This document shows positions 16,901 through 25,200 of a stretch of DNA of 64,000 nucleotides, piece after piece. The DNA is from an uncultured Muribaculaceae bacterium (GTDB taxonomy: Bacteria > Bacteroidota > Bacteroidia > Bacteroidales > Muribaculaceae). The first letter of the stretch is position 1. Every line of letters starts with the position of its first letter. A program made the translations under genes and the position numbers. The notes under the pieces are model-generated. The model searched no databases, was not told the origin of the DNA, and was given only the letters and a program-made list of their open reading frames with translations. The stretch lies in contig CAJTMY010000001.1 in the NCBI GenBank assembly GCA_910577355.1, positions 62,001 to 126,000 on the forward strand, given 5' to 3'.

Positions 16901-19512
16901 CCGTTTATAGCTACATCCAATGTATGAGAGGCAGACTTCGGCGTGATCTTGAACGTGAGGTCACGGCCACGCACAGCGCTTTCTACACGACCGGCGATGT
17001 TTGCCTTCTCTTCAATACCTTCAGGGAATGTGAAGTTGTATACGGGCGTCTGATTGTTGAGCGCGGGCAGGGCGTCGACGATGTTCTCGTTAGCGCCTTT
17101 TACGAGAGCCCAGGTCTTGCCGTTGTATGATGTGGCGAAGCGTATCAGGTTGCCTTCGCGCACGTTGGCATCCTTGACACAGCAGTTCACATTCATCTTC
17201 AATCCTTTTCCGGGGCCTCCGGTCCAGTTGTTTATCGAGGAAATGAACTCTTTGATCTTGCCGTCGGCGGTGGTGAGCACAAATGCCCAGAACATATTGT
17301 CGGTGACCTCGAAAGAGTTGGCGCGGACTGTGAAGGGTATGCCGGGCAGGACATTGACTGCGTCGGTGAGAAGGCCGATGGTGCCGCCGGTGTCGGTAAG
17401 TTTCCACGGCGAGTCGTATGTGGCGGGAGCTGTCGGCTCCACCATGTCGAAGTGGATTATTGTGCCTCCGTTTATAGTGGCGGTATACTTGCCCTCGGCA
17501 TCGGGCTTGAGAAGGGTGGAGTTGGCGTATACCTCCATGCGGTTGTCGTTGTCGACTATGTGCTCGGCTGTGAAGGTGACCTGCTTGCCTGCTTCATAGC
17601 GCCCCGGCTCGGTATCCGATACATACCTCACCTCATCGTTTTCCATCACGGCAAACGCGCAGTCGCCATCGCCTGGGAATTCGTTTTTGTCCTCCCACGG
17701 GCAGGTGAATGTCACTTCGGCGTCGATATCGGGCTGGTTCCAGTATTTGTCAGCTTTGTAAGTGCCGGCGGCGCCCATATTTATGCAGTGCACGGTGCGG
17801 TCTTTGGGCGTGCCGTGGAATACACACCAGTTGATGAAGGCAGGTTTGGGATTCCGCACCCATACGTCGCGCAGACCCGACGAACCGTTGAATACGTTGT
17901 ATTCGTATGTGGTCACGGCAGCCGGTATCACGATGGATGTGATGCCGCACGAGCGGAATGCGCCGTTGTTGAGACGGTTTACGCTCGACGGGAGGATGAC
18001 CTCCTTGAGGCTCCATAGATTGCGGAATGCCTCGCGGGGAATGGCGTTGGCCTGATTGGTGCCGTTGGCGGCGATACGTACACCCGAAAGATCGAGCCTT
18101 CTCAGCTTCATGCTGCTGCGCATGAATGTGAAGTCGCGGGCATCGATTGTGCCGAAGAGTGTGAGATCCTTCACAGTGCCTGCGTCGGGCCCGTCGAGGA
18201 GGGTCTCGAGTGTGCCGGGTGTGCCTACCCATATGCTGCGTTTCTCCTTTACATCGGCAGCGTTCTGCACATAGACTTCTATATTCTGGTCTTCGAGTAC
18301 GTTGCGGATGGCATAGTTGTAGTTGGCGTCGGGTGTGAGCACATAGCCGTTGTTCTTTACGGTGACCACGTCGCGGGCGGGATATGCCGGAACAACCTTG
18401 AAATTGTAATTCCAGCCGCGTATCACCTTGTTGTCGCCGGTGAAGGTCGCGTCGTTGATCGACGAGGGATATGTCACTGAGAAATATTGCGGAGCGGCGC
18501 CTTTGGCCGGTATCTCGTTGGTGGTGATGAGTTCGCCGGGGACGGGGAGCCACTTGTCGGAGCCGTCGGCAAGGGTGGCCATGCGTATCACATCATCGTC
18601 GGCAACCTCGGCGGCTGCCGGCAGTTGGCATGCGAAGTCGGCATATGCGCTGCCGAAGATGGCCATGCCGTCGAGATGGAAACCGTCGGGATTGCTCAGC
18701 GTGGATTTGAATGTGCCGTCGGCGCCGAAGAGTGCTACAGCGATCTTGCCGCCAAACCTGTCGTAGCTCACATTCTTTATATTGCCCACACGCACGGTAA
18801 ATGATTTGCCGGGAGTGAGATCGCCCTCCAGATTGGAACTCATGCCTGTCTGGCGGCCGTCGGCTGTGATATGGAGCGGCGACCATGCGGCGTTGTTGCC
18901 GTCGCCGGGCTTGATGTTGTATATTATGGTGGTGAGGTTGTTGAAGCTGTGAGTCTGGCTTACGGTAGGGTTGAGGGCCGTGCTGGCATACCAGCCTCCG
19001 TTGCCGTTGCCCGAAGCTCCGCCCCAGCCCCAGTTTATGTGGATCATGTTGCTGAGCGGGTCGAAGCCGTCTACTACGAAGGCGTGTCCGGCAGTCACAT
19101 CCTGTCCGCAGTACAGTACGGGACGTCCGGCGCGGATTTCGTTCTCCACGATACGGTCAAATTCTGCCTGAGTGGCAGTCTCGGAGCGTTTCTTGTAGGA
19201 TACGCCCGGATCATAACTGAAGTAATTGGTGAGTGCGGCGGGCACCTTTACTTCGTAGGCGCTTGATCCGGAGTAGCCGAACTGGGTGCCGATGCTGCTT
19301 GCGGCATGATATACGAGTGTGGCTACAGCCTCGGCTTCGGCTTCGGTGTATCCGCTGCGGTAATTGTCCATGCGCATGTTGTCCCAGTCGTAGGCCACAT
19401 CGAAGTTCACGCCGTTGTAGCTGCCGGTGCCTCTTTCCGGAAAGTTATGGTATTTCATGATCGTGGCCATGGCCGTGCCGACGCAGCCGGTGAGCGGATT
19501 TCCGGGGATCAT
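13993..19512 (-). CDS. C10 peptidase catalytic, LRR and T9SS-tail segment (downstream of the TGA)
   Basis: An open segment of 1839 codons from the first ATG after the nonsense codon. Catalytic Cys lies in TGCVGTAMATIMKYH (residue 10 of this segment) and catalytic His in TAGHAFVVDGFD (residue 143), followed by HINWGWGGASGNGNGGWY, the streptopain (C10) core. BspA-type LRR_5 blocks lie around residues 450-580, 930-1100 and 1360-1520 (for example LRRLDLSG, FRNLWSLKEVILP; IEEIILPATLTQFAEKSF; YIGNNAFSGCSSLENLSF). The last 75 residues (VKVYDISGILVRVLHLSAG, then LPAGIYILNG) match the Por secretion tail, so the protein is a T9SS cargo destined for the cell surface or exterior. If translated from this ATG it would lack a signal peptide and could not be exported. 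Confidence 0.75.
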   Translation of the reverse strand: MIPGNPLTGCVGTAMATIMKYHNFPERGTGSYNGVNFDVAYDWDNMRMDNYRSGYTEAEAEAVATLVYHAASSIGTQFGYSGSSAYEVKVPAALTNYFSYDPGVSYKKRSETATQAEFDRIVENEIRAGRPVLYCGQDVTAGHAFVVDGFDPLSNMIHINWGWGGASGNGNGGWYASTALNPTVSQTHSFNNLTTIIYNIKPGDGNNAAWSPLHITADGRQTGMSSNLEGDLTPGKSFTVRVGNIKNVSYDRFGGKIAVALFGADGTFKSTLSNPDGFHLDGMAIFGSAYADFACQLPAAAEVADDDVIRMATLADGSDKWLPVPGELITTNEIPAKGAAPQYFSVTYPSSINDATFTGDNKVIRGWNYNFKVVPAYPARDVVTVKNNGYVLTPDANYNYAIRNVLEDQNIEVYVQNAADVKEKRSIWVGTPGTLETLLDGPDAGTVKDLTLFGTIDARDFTFMRSSMKLRRLDLSGVRIAANGTNQANAIPREAFRNLWSLKEVILPSSVNRLNNGAFRSCGITSIVIPAAVTTYEYNVFNGSSGLRDVWVRNPKPAFINWCVFHGTPKDRTVHCINMGAAGTYKADKYWNQPDIDAEVTFTCPWEDKNEFPGDGDCAFAVMENDEVRYVSDTEPGRYEAGKQVTFTAEHIVDNDNRMEVYANSTLLKPDAEGKYTATINGGTIIHFDMVEPTAPATYDSPWKLTDTGGTIGLLTDAVNVLPGIPFTVRANSFEVTDNMFWAFVLTTADGKIKEFISSINNWTGGPGKGLKMNVNCCVKDANVREGNLIRFATSYNGKTWALVKGANENIVDALPALNNQTPVYNFTFPEGIEEKANIAGRVESAVRGRDLTFKITPKSASHTLDVAINGDTIMKGGKTFTHSFIAKEDLDFYIKVIPPVSYTEATIVLKEGEHLYLDGSEGISNWGEINYQTAEKYKNIKKLKIVGKLDYYDFNLFRENYWIATNIKYLDLSEAQFVRDRDAQEGQGLDNLFPSSALYNKQLGGCYIEEIILPATLTQFAEKSFKGCSKLREIKLPENLRNWSTGPTLKGDGISVSDFTRGGLYDEVFLGCNSLETIYLPCAPGAGGNVGHLYYSSYHELKTGLSDNKKVTVVVPSQYLAAYKTPRVENGFYAETWSNGWVAGGFNIVGEYPVYSLDFDASKCFVTDAEIKDNVSRAASFLKDNIGLESMERKLYIGVRSNIAEGRPEGMDAFDAARSIKVYDNDVLLPDDAIAADGSITVTYWNPNTHADKSGNHEIKVVYFYNVNFNRTSDNVQIIDENGYNLTSSEISEGTTVRFKVDMAGLNTEELTAMVKIGETVLSRDEEGYYNVEVTDTDLNIDVYTVPRNGATLTAADIESINASAASNVTSIAFKGDIDSEKLKQVIDEFPEIEELDLSDLTTALPADAMAGKETLTTVTLPQAADIEDGTFSGCVNLANVSVPETVSYIGNNAFSGCSSLENLSFTGIKGIGDNAFAGCDNLTTIIFNSQRGEAPARARRVARAPRADGYSEGAFNGLNPNCLIYLDENEDVPQDIRANYVKVTTVESEAGKERIYQTTGSIALDADYPFNAINPFTLAEGNDISIELDLLSSDGKSSWSQLLLPFEPTAVTDASDNDMIIFDSPEAVAARGRNYMAATLAEGKTELSLAGKVEANKPYVTGLHTLTPAGKVRFSASDITVAQTPAEIRSEGDGYAMLGTFGKRTLNAATTYRLDAEGSSFAADNAVAYAEDSDADTNTEVGPFAVYVEAPADSQPLEINIPIDELSGVDDITNPTAGLIIKRDGDMLVIDADRACEVKVYDISGILVRVLHLSAGSNTVDGLPAGIYILNGIKTKL

Positions 19513-19536
19513 GTTGTTGAACGGAGCCTCCTGGCG

Positions 19537-20001
19537 TCATTGCGGCGTGGTGAGCACAATCCGCTCGTTGCTGCGGGCCGAGCGGCGCACCATAGTGCGA
19601 CGGGCGTCGCGTGCGGCCGGTTTCTGGATGCCGGGTGCGGCCTTTATCTCTTTTTCCAGACCTTGCATCATCCATTTCATTGCCGGAGGAAGAGCCGCCG
19701 GCTCATAAGTGCTTTCCGACGAATAGCCGAGCACGGGAGCCGTGCAGTCGTCGGCCGACATGATTATGAATCCTTTCCCGTCGCGGGCGTTGAACACATA
19801 GTAGAGCGGCTTGTCGGCTGTTCCACTCGTGAAAACCAGTTCAAGGGCATCAGGGGTAGCCAGCCTGTCCAGCGAACTTGCCTGGAAAAACTCGGCTGCC
19901 AACTGCCGGGCATCCTCAACCGATACAGTCTCAGCGTGGATGACCGGTGAAGCACACAACAACAGTGAGAAAATCAGCCCTTTTGAGTAATGTTTAAGCA
20001 T
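19537..20001 (-). CDS. signal peptide and Spi-like propeptide of the C10 peptidase (upstream of the TGA)
   Basis: 154 residues. Signal peptide MLKHYSKGLIFSLLLCASPV ending at IHA, then SVEDARQLAAEFFQAS and YYVFNARDGKGFIIMSADD with VLGYSSESTYE, which is the pattern of the streptopain inhibitor/propeptide domain (Spi, Inhibitor I69-like) at the N-terminus of Bacteroidetes C10 peptidases. It ends at ERIVLTTPQ followed by TGA, exactly where the mature peptidase should begin. If made alone, it would be a secreted free inhibitor-like domain, which is an unproven but interesting possibility. Confidence 0.7.
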   Translation of the reverse strand: MLKHYSKGLIFSLLLCASPVIHAETVSVEDARQLAAEFFQASSLDRLATPDALELVFTSGTADKPLYYVFNARDGKGFIIMSADDCTAPVLGYSSESTYEPAALPPAMKWMMQGLEKEIKAAPGIQKPAARDARRTMVRRSARSNERIVLTTPQ

Positions 20002-20347
20002 AACTTGAGAGTTAATCTTCGATGATGATTATTAAAGATATTTTTAGTAAATGAATATCAATAGGATATAATTCTGCCGTTTTTAAGCGGATCGAGACAC
20101 TTCGGCAACGCCATGATTCACTCATCAGAGCATCCTCCGGGAGTCACTACCGATTTCGGCTGCAAAATTAGTCAAAACTTTTTATATGGCCATAAATCAC
20201 CATAAAAAACTATGATAAAGTACATTTATATCAATGCGGGTGATTTGAGAAAGCATGCGATGACAGGTATGGTGAACCAGATCATGTGCAGATATGTTAT
20301 AAAATCGTAAAATATATAACTTGTAAAATCTGTAAAATCATTTAAAG
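20002..20347. other. intergenic region between divergent surface-protein genes
   Basis: 346 bp, AT-rich. It holds a minus-strand TAATTTTG box at 20163-20170, which would give the peptidase an unusually long leader of about 155 nt. No clear -7 box for the plus-strand barrel gene was found (TATAACTTG at 20317-20325 is one base off the spacing). No tRNA, riboswitch or repeat was recognised. Confidence 0.5.
20163..20170 (-). promoter_or_regulatory. -7 box of the peptidase promoter
   Basis: TAATTTTG on the minus strand, matching TAnnTTTG. No TTTG element 19-21 bp upstream. Confidence 0.4.
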
Positions 20348-20860
20348 ATGAAAAGACTTATCTTCGCACTTATCGCAGTGCTCGGTCTGGCAGGCGCCGC
20401 GCAGGCACAGAAGGCAATCCTATATGCCGGCTATGGCGGCTACACGCAGATGGATGCGTGCGACATGCACGACGGTGGCAAGGTAAACACGGCATGGGGT
20501 GCCGTGACTGCCGGTGTCAACTTTCAGATAGCTCCCAAACTGCAGATCGGCCCCTCATATACTTTCTCATCGAGTTCGTATAAGCACAGCGATACAAATA
20601 TCTACTACCATGTCGTGATGCTCAACGGCCGTTATGACTATTACCGCAACAGCATCGTCACACTCTACGGCCATCTTGGCGTAGGTGTCGACATATCACA
20701 TATCTCGGGCGACTGGGGCAGCGAGAACAAAGGCTATTTCGCTATTCAGGCTTCGCCTCTCGGTGCGGATGCAGCCATCAGCCGCAACGCATCAATGTTT
20801 GCCGAGCTGGGTTTCGGCGCGCAAGGCCTGTTGCAGGTAGGTTTCAGGGTAAGGTTATGA
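20348..20860 (+). CDS. small outer-membrane beta-barrel protein
   Basis: 170 residues. A signal peptide (MKRLIFALIAVLGLAGAAQA, cleavage before QKA) precedes alternating amphipathic strands: ILYAGYGGYTQM, WGAVTAGVNFQIAPKLQIGPSYTFSSS, YYHVVMLNGRYDYYR, VTLYGHLGVGVDISH, MFAELGFGAQGLLQVGFRVRL. Ending in an aromatic/hydrophobic strand with a terminal RL is typical of OmpW/OmpX-like 8-stranded barrels (OMP_b-brl class). The specific function cannot be told from the sequence. Transcribed alone, followed by a strong bidirectional terminator. Confidence 0.85.
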   Translation: MKRLIFALIAVLGLAGAAQAQKAILYAGYGGYTQMDACDMHDGGKVNTAWGAVTAGVNFQIAPKLQIGPSYTFSSSSYKHSDTNIYYHVVMLNGRYDYYRNSIVTLYGHLGVGVDISHISGDWGSENKGYFAIQASPLGADAAISRNASMFAELGFGAQGLLQVGFRVRL

Positions 20861-20870
20861 CATATTCAAT

Positions 20871-20919
20871 ATGACGCAGACAGCCGCGGTGGATTGTCCA
20901 TCGCGGCTGTCTGCGTCAT
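20871..20919. terminator. bidirectional terminator between the barrel gene and rpmH
   Basis: A perfect 18-bp inverted repeat (ATGACGCAGACAGCCGCG and its complement) around a 13-nt loop, between two convergent genes. Confidence 0.85.
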
Positions 20920-20933
20920 AGATGTGCCTTAGA

Positions 20934-21089
20934 TCACTTAGAAGCGATCGAATCGCTTACGGTGAGGCGGGCGCGGCCTTTGGCGCGACGACGGGCCAGA
21001 ACCTTGCGGCCGTCGGGAGTAGACATGCGTTCACGGAAACCGTGCTTGTTTACACGCTTGCGGTTTGAGGGTTGGAATGTTCTTTTCAT
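20934..21089 (-). CDS. rpmH: 50S ribosomal protein L34
   Basis: 51 residues, very basic: MKRTFQPSNRKRVNKHGFRE, then RMSTPDGRKVLARRRAKGRA, then RLTVSDSIASK. The KRTFQPSxRKRxxxHGFRxRM signature and the KVLARRRxKGR motif are diagnostic of L34 of the large ribosomal subunit. No rnpA is adjacent on the downstream side; the downstream element on this strand is the shared terminator. Confidence 0.97.
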   Translation of the reverse strand: MKRTFQPSNRKRVNKHGFRERMSTPDGRKVLARRRAKGRARLTVSDSIASK

Positions 21090-21228
21090 TGCCGTATGAT
21101 GATTTTATGATTTATTCAACAATTCGAGGGGCAAAGGTAGTCAAAATATCTGTATTGTGCAAATTTTTGTACGACACCGCCCGATTTTTATTTTGCATGT
21201 CGAATAATTGCCGTCGAATAATAATCTG

Positions 21229-21450
21229 TTATGCGATTTTGCCGATTTCTATCTCGGATTTTAGGAATTGGAATATGTAGACAGCGCCTTGATAGTAGAG
21301 ACCGCATTGTGGGTCGTTGAGTTTGGCGAATGTCTGCGACGTATACAACTCATCAAGGGCACGGCGTATGTCCCAGCCGTATTCCGCCATCAGCATCTCG
21401 ACCAACTCCGTCGCAAGGCATTCTATCTGAAACTGTATATCTTGTGTCAT
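21229..21450 (-). CDS. small protein of the DUF3791/DUF3990 module
   Basis: 73 residues, acidic and probably all-helical (MTQDIQFQIECLATELVEML, then AEYGWDIRRALDELYTSQTFAKL, then YYQGAVYIFQFLKSE). The AEYGWDIRRALDELY pattern resembles the small helical proteins commonly encoded beside DUF3990 genes, and may be distantly related to DUF3791 itself. It overlaps the DUF3990 gene by ATGA, third in the operon. An antitoxin or accessory role is inferred from position and size only. Confidence 0.7.
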   Translation of the reverse strand: MTQDIQFQIECLATELVEMLMAEYGWDIRRALDELYTSQTFAKLNDPQCGLYYQGAVYIFQFLKSEIEIGKIA

Positions 21451-21935
21451 AGTTCGATGCGTTTTAAAAGATCGATTGCACGAGTAGTGCCGAAAAAATA
21501 TTGTATGGCGTGATCTCCCTTGAATTTCAATTCCTCGACCAAAGCCACGGCAGATAGGTAGCCCATTATGTATCGGCGAATCTGAACGCCCACTGTATCA
21601 TCTGCAATCGGGCCGATAACAATATCATATGGATGAGCCGGGGTATCGGAATTATTTTTGCGGTTCATTACAACAAATTCAGCCCACTCTACTGAATAAT
21701 CGGGAAACACCTTGATGTCAAGTCCCAATTCGTCTGCTTTGGTTTCATCAAATTCAAAACATGATAGAGTGGGTTGTCCTTTATCCTGAAATCTCGCGGT
21801 TCGGATTGCCATGGCCATCGCCTGATCCGGATTGGCGTTGAGATAGAATCCCTGTCCGAAGTCTTTGCCTCGTTTGCTGCGGGAAAGGTCTATCTTCTCT
21901 ATGGCCATGTTTGAACCGTGATAGAGCCGTATCAT
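21447..21935 (-). CDS. DUF3990 family protein, predicted ADP-ribosyltransferase fold
   Basis: 162 residues from ATG 21935, preceded by an unusually good Shine-Dalgarno (AAGGAGG, 8 nt before the ATG). Motifs: LYHGS at residues 4-8, KDFGQGFYLN at 24-33 with QAMAMA after it, VEWAEFVVMNR at 82-92, YDIVIGPIADD at 103-113, and HAIQYFFGTTRAIDLL at 142-157. The family is DUF3990. The H in YHGS, the Y in GFYL and a late Q/E-x-F strand resemble the PARP-like (H-Y-E) ADP-ribosyltransferase pattern; that assignment is an inference, not proven here. Flanked on both sides by ATGA-overlapping small genes, as in toxin-antitoxin operons. Confidence 0.8.
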   Translation of the reverse strand: MIRLYHGSNMAIEKIDLSRSKRGKDFGQGFYLNANPDQAMAMAIRTARFQDKGQPTLSCFEFDETKADELGLDIKVFPDYSVEWAEFVVMNRKNNSDTPAHPYDIVIGPIADDTVGVQIRRYIMGYLSAVALVEELKFKGDHAIQYFFGTTRAIDLLKRIEL

Positions 21936-22156
21936 ATCTTGCCTCCTTTCCGGCTGCAAAGTACTTGAAGGTCTGATACGGCATCGTCGATGGAAAGGGT
22001 GTGCTCGGCGGCATAGCAGTCAAGGAGGAAATCAATGCCGGTGAAACGACGCAGATAGGCGTATGCCTGAGCGTTGGAGAGTTTGTATCGTTGGGCGAAA
22101 GCCCCGACACATGCCACCACATACTCGATTCGGTCAAATATTTCTTTTCTGTCCAT
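21932..22156 (-). CDS. DUF3791 family small protein
   Basis: 74 residues: MDRKEIFDRIEYVVACVGAF, AQRYKLSNAQAYAYLRRFTG, IDFLLDCYAAEHTLSIDDAV, SDLQVLCSRKGGKI. The pattern YVVxCxxxFAxxxxLSxxxAYxYLxxxxGIxFLxxxYxxxHTxSxxDxVxDL is that of DUF3791. Its first-gene position, small helical nature and ATGA overlap with DUF3990 suggest it is the partner, and possibly antitoxin, of that protein. No DNA-binding motif is evident. Confidence 0.8.
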   Translation of the reverse strand: MDRKEIFDRIEYVVACVGAFAQRYKLSNAQAYAYLRRFTGIDFLLDCYAAEHTLSIDDAVSDLQVLCSRKGGKI

Positions 22157-22191
22157 AACAGCCTTGGGCTATGTTGTCTTGATGTTATCTG

Positions 22192-22221
22192 CGAAGTTAA
22201 TAATAATAATCGAGATGACAA
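22192..22221 (-). promoter_or_regulatory. promoter of the DUF3791-DUF3990 operon
   Basis: On the minus strand TTG (22219-22221), 19 bp spacer, then TAACTTCG (22192-22199), one mismatch from TAnnTTTG. About 35 bp before the DUF3791 ATG. Confidence 0.45.
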
Positions 22222-22269
22222 TCGGATATGTTGAAAACATAATGAAATTATCTCGGTCGGTGTGAAAGG

Positions 22270-25200
22270 TCAGCGAGAGAGGGACAGGTTCATGCTCAGG
22301 CCGTAGGAGGTGTTGGTGGTGGGGTAGGCCGAGGTGGTGACTATGGGGCTGTTGACCTGATGGTCGAAATAAGCGGCTACGGTGACGCGCTTAGAGAGTA
22401 TGTACGAGGCGTTGAATGTGATGCCGAGCGTGTTTGTGCCCGAGGTGGGCTGCGTATAGCCTGTCTCGATGCGTCGTATCAGTGCCTGATTGTGGTTGAG
22501 AGATACCTCGGCGTTGATCGTGAGGTCGTTGGAGATGCCTTGCTGTGAGCCTTTCATCTTCAGGACGGTGTTGAATCCCACTATCTTGTAGCCGGCGCCG
22601 AATTTTATGCTCCGTGTGGATGCTTCCACTACCTGTGCTGCCGATGTGTTGAGAGTGAGGGTGCGTTGGTCGCGATACTCGGCGTTGAGCTGAAGGTCGT
22701 TTTTGAGTGTCACGTTCAGGCCGATGAGTGGAGCGAATCGCTCGGTGATGGCTACCGACGATATGTTGAACGGCGACGAGGGAATTGGATTGCCCGACAG
22801 CTCGTCGAGTGTGAAGCCGAGATCGCTGCCGTTGCCGGCGCTCACCCAGTTGAGATAGGACGAATAGGAACCTACGGCGTAGGTGCACTGGTAGGCGTGT
22901 GAGAGTGTGAATGTCTTGAATATGTCGCGCAGGTTACCGAGGTTGATCAGTCCGTCGTAGGTCACGCGCCAGTTGGGCAGTACGGCGCTGAACGACGGGA
23001 ACGGCGTGAGCCATTGCGTAGCGGGCTTGGCGCCGGTGTATGCCGCCACAAACGCCGGAATGAGTACATCGGATGATGTGGCGCTCACTCCCCCCACCTC
23101 GGGGTCGAACGGCATGCCGGCCTGTGGCAGCGACGCGAGGAAGCCTTCGCGGGGATATTCCGTGCCGGCATATTGAGCTTCAACGCGTTGGCGCATCAGC
23201 GGTATGTAGTCGAGGAAGTTGTTGAACGCGGTCGAGTTGTAGCCGTCGGCGGCCTTTGACGACTTCAGCGCGGTGCCGATGGCGCACGACGTGATGGTGA
23301 ACGAGCCGGAGTAGGATGTGGGCATGCCTGCATACATGAACTGTGTCTGTGTCGAGCGGTTGTCGGCGCGGTTGAACGTGAGCTGTACTTTCAGCCCTTT
23401 GGCTATCTCGAGGTTGGCCTCAATGTTGAGTTCGTTGGCGCGCGAGTAGATTGCCGGCGACGTCTGGCCGTCGTCGGTCATGAGCCATCCGCGCTCGAGA
23501 GCCTTGTTGAGGAATCCTTCGCCCTCGAAGCCGAAAGCGAATCCGAGACCGGGCGACATGGGGCCGTAGCTGCGCGACTGGCCGAAAATATTGCCTACGT
23601 CGGGGATGAACAGTGGCAGGTTCATCGTGCGCGTGTTGCGGTAGCGCACCGATACGTTGCGGGGCGAAAGTGCCAGCCGCAATGCATATTGACCTATCTC
23701 CTTCCATATGTTCTTGTCCTCGTTGAGGTTTTCCATCACCGTGAATTTGAGCGTCTTGTCGCCTTTGGTGAGGACTTCTATGGAATTTTGGTCCACCACA
23801 CGCGTCTGCACCGTCTGCGGAGTGCCGTCGGGTAGGGCGGCGGTCACCTTCACTTTTTTTGTGCGCAGATTGTGCTTGATTACAAGCTGTGTGGAGTCGG
23901 ACGGCAGTTTGTACGAGCGCTCGAATTTCTTGGGCTTTTTCTTGGCGGAGGTGGCCGGTTTGCGGGTGTTGGCAAAGCGCTTGGTTACCTCCTTGAATAT
24001 AGGTATCTTGTTGTAGAAAGTCTCGAAGTTGATACGGCCGTCGGCGTTCCATGCGGCCTGGTTGGCGATGGTGTTGCCGAGATCCACGCCGTCGACCGTG
24101 GCACCGCGATCCCAGCGGTATGTGGCGTTGTAGGTGAGATTGCCCGACAGGAAGTCGATTACCGGGATGCGCGAGAACGGCGCCTTGTATTGGGCGGTGA
24201 ACGACTGGTTGTAGCTCCACGGTGTGCCCATCGACAGGATTGACTGCCATACCGTATCCTTCCATTCACGGTACTTGTCGGGGAAAAGGCGCTTGTTTAC
24301 TGCGCCGATTGTTTCCTCGATACGGGCCGATGTGTTGGAGTTGAAGCTCAGAGATATGCTCTTGGTGAGATTCCATGTGAGAGCCAGCTGGCGATCCCAC
24401 AGGAAGTTCTTGGATACCGATACGGGCAACTGGAACATGACATCGGTCTCCGAGCGTGTCTGTTGTTCGTAGTAGTAGCGGCTCATGTTGGTGAGGAACG
24501 AGATGTTGTTGGGCAGCCATTGCAGCTCCCAGTCCTTGAAGAATTTGAGATTGCGGTTCTTCGACTTGATAAAACCGAACGGTTTGAACGGCTTGATGAA
24601 CGGCGAGTAATTGTAGGCCAGCGAGCCGCGGTAGTCGTTGGTATATTCGTATTCGGTAGTGGGGTCGGTCTTGGTCTGTTTTGTGAAAGAGAAGTTCACA
24701 GTGAAGTTGGCCGGATCCCACGGCATGGGATTCTTGCTCTGCACGTCGAATTTAAGACCCGAGATGGAGAAATTCTGTATTGTGGTCTTGTCGACGGCGT
24801 ATGCGTTGATGGAGTCGCGTTCCTGTTTTGTCTCCACGTTGTCGAGGGCGTCCTTGAGCAATACGTCCTGATCAAGAGGGTTGTACTTGGGCGATGTCTT
24901 CTCCTTGCTTACCGAATAATATATCGGTGCGCGCAATTTGGCGCCGGCCGGGAAGAAGCGGCCGAGGTCGGCCTGCACGGCCATATTGTATTGATAGTAG
25001 TCGTCGAGGCGGCGCTCGTTGAGGCTTTGGTCTACCGAGCCGAATCCGGCGGTCTCGATATGCGTGCCGAGGTTGAGGGTGGCGATGTCGGAGATGTTGA
25101 GTGTTGCGTTGGCTTTGGCCGCCCAGCCGCCCGATTCGTTGAAGTCGGTCACTTTGAGCTCGTTGACCCATACCGTGCCGCTCTTGGTGTTGGCCGAGCG

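Larger units (their letters stand above)
13993..20001 (-). pseudogene. giant C10 peptidase with LRR repeats and T9SS tail, interrupted by an in-frame TGA
   Basis: Two open segments, 19537-20001 and 13993-19512, are in the same frame (offset 489 nt) and together encode one 2002-codon secreted protein. They are separated by a single TGA at 19537-19539. Around it the translation is TTPQ-stop-RQEAPFNNMIPGNP; C10 family peptidases have a conserved Trp at this place, so TGG to TGA is the simplest explanation. Order of parts: signal peptide, Spi-like propeptide, C10 catalytic domain, beta-rich modules, three blocks of BspA-type leucine-rich repeats, and a type A T9SS sorting domain at the C-terminus. 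As written, only a 154-residue secreted propeptide would be made. Sequencing error, recent inactivation or readthrough are all possible. Confidence 0.8.

Noticed and set aside
14900..18100. Repeats in the giant peptidase as a DNA repeat or CRISPR array
   Set aside because: The repetition is at protein level (LRR blocks); no regular identical DNA units or spacers.
19537..19539. TGA as a selenocysteine codon in the peptidase
   Set aside because: The family has Trp, not Cys, at this position, and no bacterial SECIS-like stem was seen directly downstream.
20095..20135. Minus-strand CTGATGAG and CCGAAG resembling a hammerhead ribozyme core
   Set aside because: GAAA is GAAG and the bases between do not form stem II; no complementary flanking stems.
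21229..22260. DUF3990 module as a mobile element
   Set aside because: No transposase, integrase, terminal repeats or target duplication were seen at either side.
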